Part shown: piece by piece, positions 1 through 9,446 of the stretch
Numbering within the stretch: the first letter of the stretch is position 1
Layout of the letters: each line of letters begins with the position of its first letter
NCBI GenBank assembly: GCA_964609795.1
Contig: CAZSTC010000001.1
Span: 62,001 to 126,000 of the forward strand
Length of the DNA: 64,000 bases
Reading direction: 5' to 3'
DNA from: UBA1412 sp964609795
Lineage (GTDB): Bacteria > Verrucomicrobiota > Verrucomicrobiia > Limisphaerales > UBA1412
Translations under genes and position numbers: made by a program
Notes under the pieces: model-generated
The model's input: only the letters and a program-made list of their open reading frames with translations
What the model was told of the DNA's origin: nothing
The model's database searches: none

Positions 1-76
1 CACCGTCTCTGAGGTAAAAGCCGAAGAAGCCAAAGCTGAAGCTAAGGCAAACGAGGGCGAAAAGCCTCAGGCATAA
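1..76 (+). CDS. C-terminal tail of an unidentified protein (5' truncated by window edge)
   Basis: An open frame enters from the left edge and ends at TAA 74-76. It encodes about 24 residues rich in Ala, Glu and Lys and ends in EGEKPQA. A rho-independent terminator follows 23 bases later, which supports a genuine gene end. Charged low-complexity tails of this kind occur on many ribosomal and ribosome-associated proteins, but nothing in this fragment identifies the protein. Confidence 0.55.
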   Translation, partial: TVSEVKAEEAKAEAKANEGEKPQA

Positions 77-99
77 GCGAATTTTCTGCAATTAGTTCG

Positions 100-128
100 A
101 AAGCTCCCTCTGTGCGAGGGAGCTTTTC
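100..128 (+). terminator. Rho-independent terminator after the first gene
   Basis: An 11-bp perfect inverted repeat (AAAGCTCCCTC / GAGGGAGCTTT) encloses a 5-nt loop and runs into a short T tract. It lies just after the stop of the partial gene and before thiD, so thiD probably has its own promoter. Confidence 0.85.
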
Positions 129-180
129 TGCTTTACAGGGAAGAGGTAATACTTTATAAACGAGGCTGGTATTGTTTCCT

Positions 181-981
181 ATGAATAAAGAACGCGTCTC
201 ATTGCCAATTGCTCTTACCATTGCGGGTACCGATAGTGGTGGAGGTGCGGGTGTACAGGCTGATCTTAAAACCTTTGCCGCGCTGGGGGTGCACGGTTGC
301 GCAGCTATAACCTGTTTGACGGCGCAAAATCCCAAGGGCGTCCGTGCGATTCTCTCTTCACCTGCTGAATTTCTTCGCCAACAGTTAATTGCCGTTTTTT
401 CTGAATTGCCACCTGTTGCCGCAAAGACGGGGATGCTTTACAGCGCGGAGTTGATCCATGTTCTGGCGAGTTTTTTGAAAGAGCATCCGGTGAAACTGGT
501 TTTAGACCCAGTAATGATCAGTACCAGCGGCTCTGAGCTTCTCCAGGTGGATGCGGTGCAGACGATGTGCGAGGAGCTTTTCCCTTTGGCGGACTTGCTG
601 ACGCCCAACCTGGATGAATCTGTTCGCCTTTTGGGGCATGCCATTGAAAACCAGAAAGAACTTCAATCGGCCGCGCGCGAGCTTTATGACAAATTCGGCC
701 GACCGATCTTGGCCAAAGGAGGCCATCTTCGCGACTCGGAAGAAGCCATTGATATTCTCTGGGATGGAAAAGCGGAATATATCTTCAGAAAACCTTTTGT
801 GCTGGGTGTCTCTCCTCATGGAACCGGCTGCACCTTTTCCTCCGCCATTACAGCAGCTCTGGCCCAGGAGCATCCGCTGCCGGCAGCGGTGGAAATCGGG
901 AAAAACTATGTGTTCCAGGCGATAAAAGATTCTGTGAAAATTGCAGATCATTATGCTCTGAACTGGTTCGGAAACCAATAG
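181..981 (+). CDS. thiD: Hydroxymethylpyrimidine/phosphomethylpyrimidine kinase ThiD
   Basis: Cytoplasmic ribokinase-fold enzyme of thiamine biosynthesis. It phosphorylates hydroxymethylpyrimidine and then its monophosphate to give the pyrimidine diphosphate half of thiamine. The N-terminus carries the family motif AGTDSGGGAGVQADLKTF (about residues 15-32). The catalytic anion-hole motif HGTGCTFSSAI lies near residue 217, and a DPVM segment is present in the middle. At about 266 residues it has the usual family length. The frame also allows a TTG start at 172, but ATG 181 is the better start. No other thiamine gene is visible nearby. priA begins 20 bp downstream on the same strand, so the two may be co-transcribed. 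Confidence 0.93.
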   Translation: MNKERVSLPIALTIAGTDSGGGAGVQADLKTFAALGVHGCAAITCLTAQNPKGVRAILSSPAEFLRQQLIAVFSELPPVAAKTGMLYSAELIHVLASFLKEHPVKLVLDPVMISTSGSELLQVDAVQTMCEELFPLADLLTPNLDESVRLLGHAIENQKELQSAARELYDKFGRPILAKGGHLRDSEEAIDILWDGKAEYIFRKPFVLGVSPHGTGCTFSSAITAALAQEHPLPAAVEIGKNYVFQAIKDSVKIADHYALNWFGNQ

Positions 982-1001
982 ATTGCCCTTTAGACCTCTT
1001 C

Positions 1002-3269
1002 GTGATCGCCCGGATTGCAACCGAAATATCTCTGAATAAACTCTTTGACTATGAAGTCCCCCCTGAAATGGAAGCTTCTATCAGCGTGGGGAGCCGCGTC
1101 AAGGTTCCCTTCAATAATCGGGAAATTCTGGGATATGTGACCGAGTTGATTGAGCAGTCTCCTGAAACGGCTGCCGAGAGTCCCGATCTATTGCCGCAGG
1201 CGGAAAGTCGCCACAAACTCAAACCGATTCTGGAGATTATCGGCGATCAAAGCCTGATCACTCCCAAGGTAAAAGACTTGGCACTCTGGATGGCTGCCTA
1301 TTACTGCTGCACCATCGAAGTGGCGCTGAGGAGTCTGCTCCCGGAGGTTGTTCGCAGGGAACAGGAGGGATGGAAAAAGCAGCTCTTTGTCAGGTATAAC
1401 CCCGATGCGCCCGAGCCTGAAAAGCTGACCCAGCGTCAACAGGAGGTTTTGGCTTTTATTCAACAGCAGGGGGAACTGCCGCTGACGGATTTGATCGAGC
1501 AGCTTTCCTGCACCGCGGAAGTAGTGAGAAGAATAGAGCGGACGGGAAAAATCTCAATAGCATCGCTCAAAGTCCTTCGTGATCCGTACTCCAATGTCCG
1601 CATTCTTCCCACAACGGCTTTAAATCTGAATGAGGAGCAGTCGCCCTGCCTGAGGCAAATTACTCAAGCGATGGATAGTGAAGATCACTCCGGGACGAAG
1701 CCTTTTCTCTTATTCGGGGTGACGGGCAGCGGGAAGACTGAAATATATTTACAGGCCATAGCACACGCGCTGGAGAAAGGGCAGGGAGCTATTGTTCTGG
1801 TGCCGGAGATATCATTAACCCCACAGACGGTTGAACGCTTTAAATCACGTTTTGCTGAAGGACCGTTGCGCTCTCAGGTTGCCGTTTTACATAGCCACCT
1901 TTCAGCCGGGGAGCGTCACGATGAATGGCATAAGATTCGCAGGGGAGATGCTCGGATTGTGATCGGGGCCCGTTCTGCCATATTCGCCCCGGTGGACCCC
2001 CTGGGAGTCATTATTGTGGATGAGGAGCATGAACATTCTTACAAACAGGAGGAATCCCCGAGGTACAATGCGCGAGACGTTGCCGTAGTCCGAGCTCAAA
2101 TGGAGAAAACTGTAGTCGTCCTGGGGAGCGCTACTCCCAGCATGGAGAGCTACTACAACGCAATCCAGGGTAAATACACACTTTTAAAGCTTTCCAAACG
2201 AGTGGATGACATCCAGATGCCGCAGGTCGCCATTGTGGATATGTGCTCGGAGATTCGAGTAGATCGAGGCATACCTCTCTTTTCAACCCGACTGAAGGAA
2301 GCAATCCGCTGTCAACTGGAGGAATCCCATCAGGTGATCCTCTTTTTGAACCGGAGAGGATATGCCAGCCAGCTACAATGTCCGGATTGTGGTTACGTTG
2401 CCGAGTGTCCCAATTGCAGCGTTTCTATGGTTTATCATCGGCGCGCTCAGCTTTTGAAATGCCATATCTGCGGGCATCACGTTCAGGCCCCTTATTGCTG
2501 TCCAGATTGTAAGAAACTTGATATCCGCTACTCGGGAGCGGGTACAGAACGAGTGGAAGATACTTTGAAGAAGCTTTTTCCAAAGGCCAGAATTCGCAGG
2601 ATGGATAGTGATACTCTTAAGAAAAAGGAAGACTATCGCGATATTCTGAATGCTTTTGGGTTAGGGGAAATAGATATTCTGCTGGGAACGCAGATGATTA
2701 CCAAAGGGCTTCATTTTCCCCGGGTGACCCTGGTGGGAATCCTCAATGCTGACATTTCGCTCCATCGTCCTGATTTCAGAGCCAGCGAACGGACTTTTCA
2801 GTTGATAACTCAAGTTGCTGGGCGTGCCGGCAGAGGGGATGACGAAGGGGAGGTGATTGTTCAGACTTTTACCCCATGGGCTCCGGCGATCCTGTATGCG
2901 AAGAATCATGACTATGAAAACTTCTATGCAGATGAGATCGTTTCGAGAAAAGAGCTTCATTATCCGCCAGCAAGCCGCCTGGCTCTTTTGACCATTAAGA
3001 GCATGGATGAAGAAAAACTCCAACTGACAGCTCAGCATATCCGGCAGATGCTCGATGGAGAATCATTTCAGTCTATCCGTCCTCTGGTTATCAATGGACC
3101 GGTTCCGGCCCTTCTGGAGCGCTCCCAAGGCTATTATCGTTACCATATTCTCTTGAGGACGGTCAAAATGATGGCACTGAGTCGAAAGCTTTTTGAATTG
3201 TATCAATCAGTCAAATGTCCCAAGGGCGTCAGTTTTACGGTCGATATTGACCCGATGGACCTGACTTGA
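1002..3269 (+). CDS. priA: Primosomal replication-restart helicase PriA
   Basis: A 755-residue 3'-to-5' DNA helicase that reloads the replisome at stalled forks. The N-terminal 3'-DNA-binding domain contains LFDYEVPPEM and VKVPFNNREILGYV. The helicase core has a Walker A motif VTGSGKTEIYLQ (about residue 240) and a DEEH box (VDEEHEHSYKQEE, about 339). A zinc-binding insertion follows with eight paired cysteines in four CxxC-type pairs at residues 460-505. Length and domain order match full-length PriA. The start is GTG 1002, chosen because the family N-terminus begins there and an in-frame stop lies just upstream. It follows thiD by 20 bp. Confidence 0.96.
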   Translation: MIARIATEISLNKLFDYEVPPEMEASISVGSRVKVPFNNREILGYVTELIEQSPETAAESPDLLPQAESRHKLKPILEIIGDQSLITPKVKDLALWMAAYYCCTIEVALRSLLPEVVRREQEGWKKQLFVRYNPDAPEPEKLTQRQQEVLAFIQQQGELPLTDLIEQLSCTAEVVRRIERTGKISIASLKVLRDPYSNVRILPTTALNLNEEQSPCLRQITQAMDSEDHSGTKPFLLFGVTGSGKTEIYLQAIAHALEKGQGAIVLVPEISLTPQTVERFKSRFAEGPLRSQVAVLHSHLSAGERHDEWHKIRRGDARIVIGARSAIFAPVDPLGVIIVDEEHEHSYKQEESPRYNARDVAVVRAQMEKTVVVLGSATPSMESYYNAIQGKYTLLKLSKRVDDIQMPQVAIVDMCSEIRVDRGIPLFSTRLKEAIRCQLEESHQVILFLNRRGYASQLQCPDCGYVAECPNCSVSMVYHRRAQLLKCHICGHHVQAPYCCPDCKKLDIRYSGAGTERVEDTLKKLFPKARIRRMDSDTLKKKEDYRDILNAFGLGEIDILLGTQMITKGLHFPRVTLVGILNADISLHRPDFRASERTFQLITQVAGRAGRGDDEGEVIVQTFTPWAPAILYAKNHDYENFYADEIVSRKELHYPPASRLALLTIKSMDEEKLQLTAQHIRQMLDGESFQSIRPLVINGPVPALLERSQGYYRYHILLRTVKMMALSRKLFELYQSVKCPKGVSFTVDIDPMDLT

Positions 3270-3618
3270 CCAGCATTGGATAGAATCATTAAAAGTCATT
3301 GATTCATGGGATGTGTTATTGGTTCAGATGCGGAATATGAAATTAGGCGTCTTTTGGGTGTATGTTTTTACTGAAAGCCATTTTTGCTGATTCTTATTGA
3401 ACTTGGATACTCTTTTCCCGTTGAATGAAAATGCCCCCAATGCTACTCTCCCTCTGGATGAAAGGCAGGGTGGTGCAACCCTCAAAAAGCTACGGACAAG
3501 GGAAAACGGAATGCGCTTACTGACGAACAGGGCGGATTCCAATTTTTTGTTGTTTAAAGATGCTGTTGTGGATCAAGAACCTGCTCTCTTCTGAAATGCG
3601 ATTTGTTGACTAAACATT
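3270..3618 (+). other. 349-bp intergenic stretch, no recognisable gene
   Basis: Between priA and the ZIP transporter gene. A 65-codon frame from TTG 3397 is open but has no ribosome-binding site and no recognisable protein features. A short hairpin (AGGGT/ACCCT) lies near 3467-3483 without a T tract. The region resembles no metal riboswitch that I recognise. Confidence 0.4.
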
Positions 3619-4419
3619 ATGAGTGCCTTTGATTTAGTTATATTGGCGTTGAGCAGCACGGCGATTCCTTTCCTGTGTACGACAGCGGGAGCAGGCACCG
3701 TGTTCTTTTTTAGGAAAGAAATACCGCAGGGAGTCCAACGCGTTTTTCTGGGGTTCGCTGCCGGAGTCATGATAGCAGCCAGTGTTTGGAGTCTGCTCAT
3801 TCCCGCCATTGAAATGGCAAAAGAGCAGGGCGGTAATGGGTTGATTCCAGCAACGGGTGGTTTCATTCTGGGAGCCGGATTTCTCTGGTTACTGGATGCC
3901 TTTATGCCTCACTTACATCCGGGGTCGGACCTGCCTGAAGGTGTTCATAGTCGACTCCGAAGAACTACGCTCCTGGTGCTTGCCGTAACCTTGCATAATA
4001 TTCCGGAAGGGATGGCTGTCGGGTTAGCGGCCAGTATTGCTCAATATGGCGAGACTGTTGTTATTACTACAGCTTCAGCAGCAGCGCTTTCTATTGGGAT
4101 TGGATTGCAGAATCTTCCTGAGGGAGCGGCCGTTGCTTTGCCCTTGAGGCGGGAAGGAGTCAGTCGAGGCAAAGCTTTTTCACTGGGTGTTCTCTCCGCT
4201 GTAGTGGAGCCGATTGGAGCCGTAGTAGCGGTTTTGCTTTCCGGTGGGATTGTCGTGCTTATGCCTTGGATGCTGGCTTTTGCCGCCGGGGCGATGCTTT
4301 ACGTGGTAGTGGAGGAGCTGATACCGGAAGCTCACCTTGGAGAACACTCCAACATTGGTACGATAGGAGTTCTTTCGGGCTTTTTAGTAATGATGGTTTT
4401 GGATGTGGCTTTGAGTTAA
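3619..4419 (+). CDS. ZIP-family divalent metal transporter (ZupT/GufA-like)
   Basis: A 266-residue integral inner-membrane protein with about eight hydrophobic segments. The two metal-site helices are clear: HNIPEGMAVG near residue 128 and QNLPEGAAVALP near 166. A later acidic motif, EELIPEAH, lies near residue 235. This pattern is the binuclear-metal signature of ZIP transporters, which take up zinc, iron, manganese or related ions. A His/Asp-rich loop (DAFMPHLHPGSD) precedes the HNIPEG helix, as in the GufA-like subgroup. The ion cannot be fixed from sequence. The start is ATG 3619, without a clear Shine-Dalgarno sequence. The gene stands alone between priA and glnS. Confidence 0.9.
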   Translation: MSAFDLVILALSSTAIPFLCTTAGAGTVFFFRKEIPQGVQRVFLGFAAGVMIAASVWSLLIPAIEMAKEQGGNGLIPATGGFILGAGFLWLLDAFMPHLHPGSDLPEGVHSRLRRTTLLVLAVTLHNIPEGMAVGLAASIAQYGETVVITTASAAALSIGIGLQNLPEGAAVALPLRREGVSRGKAFSLGVLSAVVEPIGAVVAVLLSGGIVVLMPWMLAFAAGAMLYVVVEELIPEAHLGEHSNIGTIGVLSGFLVMMVLDVALS

Positions 4420-4524
4420 GATATGAGCGAAGAGAGGGTTTTTCTGCTGGATAGAAGCAAAGCACTCGAGTAACTTGATGTGGGCATCCCACCCGGTACG
4501 GGGAGAGATTTTTAGAAAATAATT

Positions 4525-6315
4525 ATGAACGAAGAGAATTTGCGGGCAACGGATTTTATACGGGAAATAGTAGAAGAAGATTTAAAAAACGGACGTTATC
4601 AAAAAATTATTACCCGTTTTCCCCCTGAGCCCAACGGGTATTTGCATATTGGACATGCTAAGGCGATCTGTCTAAATTTCGGAATAGCCCGGGAATATGA
4701 CGGCGTGTGTCACATTCGCATGGATGACACCAATCCGGTGAAGGAGGATACCGAATATGTTGATAGCATTCAGGAGGATATTAAGTGGCTCATTTCCGGC
4801 TGGGCGCAAGAATACCTCGGATTGAAAGAGGCCGACCGTGAGCCGACAGCGGTTGAAGTGGGTGGTAAGCTTGATTTCCATGCTCAGGTTTGCAGAGAGC
4901 CCGGAGTCAAAACAGAACCTTTTTATGCCTCCGATTATTTTGAGGCCTTTTACCAGTTTGCCTTGAAATTGATCCGAATCGGCAAGGCCTACGTGTGCGA
5001 CCTGACGGCCGAAGAGGTGGACCAGATGAGAGGAGCCCCCGACAAGCCCGGAGTTGAAAGCCCCTACCGAAATCGAAGCGTAGAGGAGAATCTGGATTTA
5101 TTTCAGAGAATGAAGGCTGGAGAGTTCCCTGATGGTGCCCGTACTTTGCGTGCCAAGGTGGATATGAAGAGCCCCAACGTCTGGATGCGTGATCCGTTGA
5201 TCTACCGCATTCGCCACGTGTCTCATCATCAAACTGGCGACAAGTGGTGTATCTATCCTCTCTACGATTTTGCTCACTGCGTCAGCGATTATATTGAAGG
5301 CATTACTCATTCCATCTGTACGTTGGAGTTCGTTGTGCACCGTCCGATCTATGATTGGTTTCTGGAGATGCTTGATTTGCCAAGACCGCTGCCACATCAG
5401 TATGAGTTTGCCCGTTTAAACCTGACCTATACGGTTATGAGCAAGAGGAAGCTCCTGGCGTTAGTGCAGCAGGGCAAAGTGGCCGGCTGGAACGATCCTC
5501 GAATGCCTACTATTGCAGGGATGCGCCGTAGAGGATATCCGGCGGCGGCACTGAGACTCTTTTGTGAAAAAATCGGGATTGCGAAGCGTGAGAACACGAT
5601 TGATGTTTCGCTTCTGGAGTTCTGCGTTCGCGAGGAATTGAATAAATGCGCAATGCGGGTAATGGGGGTGTTGAAGCCCATCAAGCTTGTTATTGAGAAC
5701 TATCCCGAAGGTGTAGTCGAAGAACTTGAGGCGGTCAATAACCCTGAGGATCCTCAAGCCGGAACTCGAAAAGTCCCTTTCAGCCGCGAGCTTTACATCG
5801 AGGAGGATGATTTCCGGGAAATTCCTCCCCCCAAGTATCACAGATTGGTTCCCGGTGGAGAAGTGCGCTTGCGCTATGCCTATATCATCAAGTGCGTGGG
5901 TCTGGAGAAAGACAGCGAAGGCCGGGTTCACACTATCCGTTGCACTTATGACCCGGATTCCAAGGCCGGCGGAGCCACAAGCGGACGGAAGATAAAGGGG
6001 ACTATTCACTGGGTTTCCGCTCCTCATGCGTTGAAGCGCGAAGTCAGACTTTATGATCGCCTCTTTAATGTAGAGGATCCGGCTGATGAAAGTGATGGGC
6101 AGGACTGGATGACTCACTTGAATCCGGGGTCGTTGGAAGTGGTTTCCAATTGCTTCATTGAGCCATTTGTGAAGGATGCGCAGGTGGGTCAGGTCTATCA
6201 GTTTGAGCGACTGGGTTACTTCTGTGTCGATGAAGAAATAGCGCAAGACGGTTCAAACGTGTTTAATCGCACTGTGACGCTTCGGGATTCCTGGGCGAAA
6301 ACGCAGAACAAGTAA
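4525..6315 (+). CDS. glnS: Glutaminyl-tRNA synthetase
   Basis: A 596-residue class I aminoacyl-tRNA synthetase that charges tRNA-Gln directly. The HIGH signature is in PPEPNGYLHIGHAKA (about residues 32-46) and the KMSKS-equivalent is VMSKRKL (about 302). The Gln-specific beta-barrel anticodon-binding domain occupies the C-terminal third, with EDDFREIPPPKYHRLVPGG and the final FERLGYFCVD. Length is close to E. coli GlnS plus a slightly longer C-terminus. Its presence suggests direct Gln charging, although GatCAB cannot be excluded from one window. A strong terminator follows. Confidence 0.97.
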   Translation: MNEENLRATDFIREIVEEDLKNGRYQKIITRFPPEPNGYLHIGHAKAICLNFGIAREYDGVCHIRMDDTNPVKEDTEYVDSIQEDIKWLISGWAQEYLGLKEADREPTAVEVGGKLDFHAQVCREPGVKTEPFYASDYFEAFYQFALKLIRIGKAYVCDLTAEEVDQMRGAPDKPGVESPYRNRSVEENLDLFQRMKAGEFPDGARTLRAKVDMKSPNVWMRDPLIYRIRHVSHHQTGDKWCIYPLYDFAHCVSDYIEGITHSICTLEFVVHRPIYDWFLEMLDLPRPLPHQYEFARLNLTYTVMSKRKLLALVQQGKVAGWNDPRMPTIAGMRRRGYPAAALRLFCEKIGIAKRENTIDVSLLEFCVREELNKCAMRVMGVLKPIKLVIENYPEGVVEELEAVNNPEDPQAGTRKVPFSRELYIEEDDFREIPPPKYHRLVPGGEVRLRYAYIIKCVGLEKDSEGRVHTIRCTYDPDSKAGGATSGRKIKGTIHWVSAPHALKREVRLYDRLFNVEDPADESDGQDWMTHLNPGSLEVVSNCFIEPFVKDAQVGQVYQFERLGYFCVDEEIAQDGSNVFNRTVTLRDSWAKTQNK

Positions 6316-6393
6316 GGTGAGAAAACAGGTTTTCGTTTTTTTATACACCCCATCTATGGTCTGCTGATCATATTTTAATAACTATATAACTCT

Positions 6394-6424
6394 AAAAAAC
6401 CAGGGATGAGTTCTCTGGTTTTTT
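6394..6424 (+). terminator. Rho-independent terminator downstream of glnS
   Basis: Inverted repeat AAAAAACCAG / CTGGTTTTTT around an 11-nt loop, ending in a T tract. It separates glnS from the GH127 gene. Confidence 0.85.
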
Positions 6425-6448
6425 GCTTTCAGCCCGTCATTATAAAAC

Positions 6449-6477
6449 TTGCCAGGGTAGAGGAAGGTGTATAGGAT
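6449..6477 (+). promoter_or_regulatory. Candidate sigma-70-type promoter for the GH127 gene
   Basis: TTGCCA at 6449-6454 is followed by exactly 17 bp and TAGGAT at 6472-6477. It lies after the glnS terminator and 21 bp before the ATG at 6499, which gives a short leader. The prediction rests on hexamer match and spacing only. Confidence 0.45.
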
Positions 6478-6498
6478 GTCCCTGACTTAGTTTTTGAT

Positions 6499-8868
6499 AT
6501 GAACATAAAATACCACTGCATAACGAGGCTGGCAGCTTTTCTTCTGCTGGGAGGTACTTGCGCGGCATTTGCGGATACTACCGATAATGACCGCTTTCAG
6601 CCGGCTCTGACTCCTCAAGCTCCGCCAAAAGCACGGCCCTTCAGCTTGCGGGACGTGAAGCTGCTGGATGGCTTCTTCCTGGATGGGCAGAAAGTTTCAG
6701 CTGAGTATCTTCTCTCTTTGGAGCCGGATCGGTTTTTGGCTCAGTTCCGCAGCAATGCAGGCTTGGAGCCCAAGGCCAAGCGTTATGAAGGATGGGAGTC
6801 GATGTCGATAGCCGGACACTCTTGCGGTCATTATTTGAGTGCTTGCGCTCTGGCTTACGCCTCGACCGGGAATCCTGAGTTTCTGAAGCGGGTAAATTAT
6901 ATTGTTTCGGAGTTTGCCGAGTGTCAGAAAGCCAAAAACTCTGGTTTAATCAGCGCTATTCCCGGAGGCGAAAAGTGCATGGACGAGCTGCGCTCCGGAG
7001 TGGTTCGCTCGGAAGGGTTCAATCTGAACGGTATCTGGGTTCCATTCTATACGTACCACAAACAGCTTGCAGGCCTGCGGGATGCTTATCGGATTTGTGG
7101 AAACCGGGAGGCTCTTGAGGTGGCCCAAAAATTTGCGGACTATCTTTGGGATGTAGTGAAAGGTCTTGACGAAGAAAAGATGCAGCAGGTTCTCTTCTGC
7201 GAGCATGGAGGAATGAATGAAGTTCTGGCCGATCTTTATGCGGATACGGGAGAAGAACGTTACCTCACGGCCGCACGGCGTTTTCATCATCGGTTAATTC
7301 TGGATCCATTGATTGAAGGCAGAGATATTTTGCCCGGTAAACACGCCAATACGCAGGTTCCGAAACTGGTGGGTTTGGCCACCCTCTATGAAATTACGGG
7401 TAATCCTGCTGATCGGGATGGTGCAGAATTTTTCTGGGAGAGGGTAGTGCATCATCACTCCTATGTTACGGGCGGACACTGTGACCGCGAATATTTCTCT
7501 CAACCTGATAAACTTAACGATAGATTGAGTCAGGATACCACTGAGACTTGCAACGTGAACAACATGTTGAAGCTCACGCGCCACGTGTTTGGCTGGAGAC
7601 CCGAGGCGGAAGTGGGCGATTTCTTTGAGAGAGCATTGTATAATCACATTCTTTCCAGCCATAGCCCAGAGGGGAGGGTCATTTACAATCTTTCGTTGAA
7701 GCAAGGTGGACACAAAGTATATCAAAGTCCGTATGACGATTTTACTTGTTGCGTGGGCACAGGCTTTGAAAATCATGTGAAGTATTGCGACGGAATCTAT
7801 TTTCACAATGAATCCAATTTATGGGTGAACCTGTTTATTGCCTCAGAATTGAACTGGGAGGCCAAGGGAATTCGGTTGACTCAGGAGACTCGCTATCCCG
7901 ATGAAAGTACGAGCAAGATCACATTGAGTTGCAAAAAGCCTGAGACTTTTACTTTGCAGCTACGGCACCCGGGCTGGGCTTCGGATGGAGCCTTTGTAAA
8001 GGTGAATGGAGTCGTAGAAAAGGCATCCTGGCAGCCGTCCTCTTTCATAAAACTGGATCGGCAGTGGAAAGATGGAGACGTGATTCAGATTGAGATTCCA
8101 ATGAGACTGCGCAAAGAATCCATGCCGGATAATCCAAACCGGATTGCTGTTTTCTACGGCCCTATCCTGCTGGCAGCGCAATTGGGTGAAGTAGGGGATC
8201 CTTCTCAAATCCAGGAGGGTTTTGTGCCGATTCTGAAGATGAATGAAAAGGAGCCGCTCTGCAAATGGGTCAAACCCATTGAAGGTAAGTCACTGACTTT
8301 CCGAACGGAGGGCGTCGGTTATCCTCGAGATGTAGAGTTGGTCCCATTCTTCCGCCTGCATGGAAGCGAAAAACATTACACTGTTTATTTGGATGTCTAT
8401 ACGGAAGAGCAATACCGTGAGCTTAAGGAACGAATTGAAGCGGAAGAGGCGGCAAAAGCGCTCCTGGAAAAGAGAACGGTGGATTTGTTTTTCATCGGGC
8501 AGATGCAACCCGAACGTGATCATAACCTCACGGGAGAAAAAACGAGCGTCGGAGAGCATCAGGGCCGCAAGTGGCGTCACGCGGCAAGCGATGGTTGGTT
8601 TGCTTTTGACATGAAAGTGGACCCGGAAGTGGAGAATATCCTGACTTGCACCTATTGGGGTGGAGATCACCGTACTTTCGAGATTCAGGTCGACGGAGAG
8701 CTCCTGGCACGGCAGGAACTCACGGGGCAGCCGGCCCGGTTTATCGACGTTGAGTATAAATTGCCCCCCAAGTTCACGCAGAATAAAAATCAGGTGAATA
8801 TAAAGTTTTTGCCTGTCGGTAATAGTTTTGCCGGCGGTCTTTTCGGGGTTCGGATGTTGAGGGAATAG
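6499..8868 (+). CDS. Secreted GH127-type beta-L-arabinofuranosidase (DUF1680 family)
   Basis: A 789-residue exported glycoside hydrolase. Residues 1-25 form a Sec signal peptide (hydrophobic core, then CAAFADT). The (alpha/alpha)6-barrel of the GH127/GH146 group follows. The metal-cysteine catalytic site of this group is visible: Glu349 and Cys351 in TTETCNVNN, and the vicinal pair Cys417-Cys418 in DFTCCVGTG. In the characterised family one cysteine of that pair is the nucleophile. The C-terminal 250 residues form beta-rich accessory modules typical of DUF1680 proteins. The expected activity is release of L-arabinofuranose from arabinan or arabinoxylan side chains, but the substrate is inferred. 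It sits alone with its own candidate promoter and no transporter beside it. Confidence 0.9.
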   Translation: MNIKYHCITRLAAFLLLGGTCAAFADTTDNDRFQPALTPQAPPKARPFSLRDVKLLDGFFLDGQKVSAEYLLSLEPDRFLAQFRSNAGLEPKAKRYEGWESMSIAGHSCGHYLSACALAYASTGNPEFLKRVNYIVSEFAECQKAKNSGLISAIPGGEKCMDELRSGVVRSEGFNLNGIWVPFYTYHKQLAGLRDAYRICGNREALEVAQKFADYLWDVVKGLDEEKMQQVLFCEHGGMNEVLADLYADTGEERYLTAARRFHHRLILDPLIEGRDILPGKHANTQVPKLVGLATLYEITGNPADRDGAEFFWERVVHHHSYVTGGHCDREYFSQPDKLNDRLSQDTTETCNVNNMLKLTRHVFGWRPEAEVGDFFERALYNHILSSHSPEGRVIYNLSLKQGGHKVYQSPYDDFTCCVGTGFENHVKYCDGIYFHNESNLWVNLFIASELNWEAKGIRLTQETRYPDESTSKITLSCKKPETFTLQLRHPGWASDGAFVKVNGVVEKASWQPSSFIKLDRQWKDGDVIQIEIPMRLRKESMPDNPNRIAVFYGPILLAAQLGEVGDPSQIQEGFVPILKMNEKEPLCKWVKPIEGKSLTFRTEGVGYPRDVELVPFFRLHGSEKHYTVYLDVYTEEQYRELKERIEAEEAAKALLEKRTVDLFFIGQMQPERDHNLTGEKTSVGEHQGRKWRHAASDGWFAFDMKVDPEVENILTCTYWGGDHRTFEIQVDGELLARQELTGQPARFIDVEYKLPPKFTQNKNQVNIKFLPVGNSFAGGLFGVRMLRE

Positions 8869-9089
8869 AGCGCTTATTTCGCAAATTATTTTATTGCCCG
8901 TGGCTCTTCTAATCGCCGGCGGAAGGTGTTTCGATTGGCTGATTTAGTTCAATGAGAGCTGGAGGATTGGGGCTGGACAAAAAGCTCTTTGGATATATAA
9001 TAATTCTGCTGCGGCGGTTTATTTCGCTAATACATGCTGTTTAAGCGGTGGTGGTAGGAAACGGGTGCATTGGTCTCGCCTTGGCAGTG

Positions 9090-9095
9090 TATAAT
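9090..9095 (+). promoter_or_regulatory. Candidate -10 element for tatA operon
   Basis: A perfect TATAAT lies 42 bp upstream of the tatA ATG. The preceding -35 region is poor; TTGGTC at 9070 is only 14 bp away. The rest of the 269-bp gap between the GH127 gene and tatA (8869-9137) shows no gene and no clear terminator. Confidence 0.35.
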
Positions 9096-9137
9096 GTATC
9101 TAAATAATTAACTTAAAAACAGATAGTAATAGTAAAT

Positions 9138-9413
9138 ATGAACAGTTTATTAGCGTTTGGGATGCCCGGTGGAACCGAACTGATAATCATTCTGGTAGTG
9201 GTCTTGCTTCTCTTCGGAGCAAAGAAAATACCTGAATTGGCAAAAGGTTTGGGAACCGGAATCAAAGAGTTCAAGAAGGCCACCACCAACATCAATGATG
9301 AGATTCAGCATGCGATAGATGAGCCTGTGAAGACGAACTCTGGTTCAAAGGCATCAACTCAAAAGACGGCTTCGACGGACGAGTCGAAAGACGACGCCTC
9401 ACCCAAGGCTTAA
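9138..9413 (+). CDS. tatA: Sec-independent (Tat) translocase subunit TatA
   Basis: A 91-residue protein. It has one N-terminal membrane helix (ELIIILVVVLLLFGAKKIPEL), then the FGAKKIPELAKGLG hinge and an amphipathic helix (GIKEFKKATTN). The tail is hydrophilic and Ser/Lys/Asp-rich, as expected for TatA. TatA oligomers form the pore through which folded twin-arginine precursors cross the inner membrane. tatC follows after 33 bp. No separate tatB is visible in the window, so this may be a minimal TatAC system in which TatA also serves as TatB. Confidence 0.93.
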   Translation: MNSLLAFGMPGGTELIIILVVVLLLFGAKKIPELAKGLGTGIKEFKKATTNINDEIQHAIDEPVKTNSGSKASTQKTASTDESKDDASPKA

Positions 9414-9446
9414 CATTTCTTCCCAATATTTTTTTTGTAGAAGAAT

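Noticed and set aside
3397..3594. Small 65-codon gene upstream of the ZIP transporter
   Set aside because: TTG start, no ribosome-binding site, no protein features; treated as non-coding.
5461..6246. Long open frame antisense to glnS (261 codons)
   Set aside because: Entirely opposite a secure glnS; the composition reads as a codon shadow and no motif or ribosome-binding site is present.
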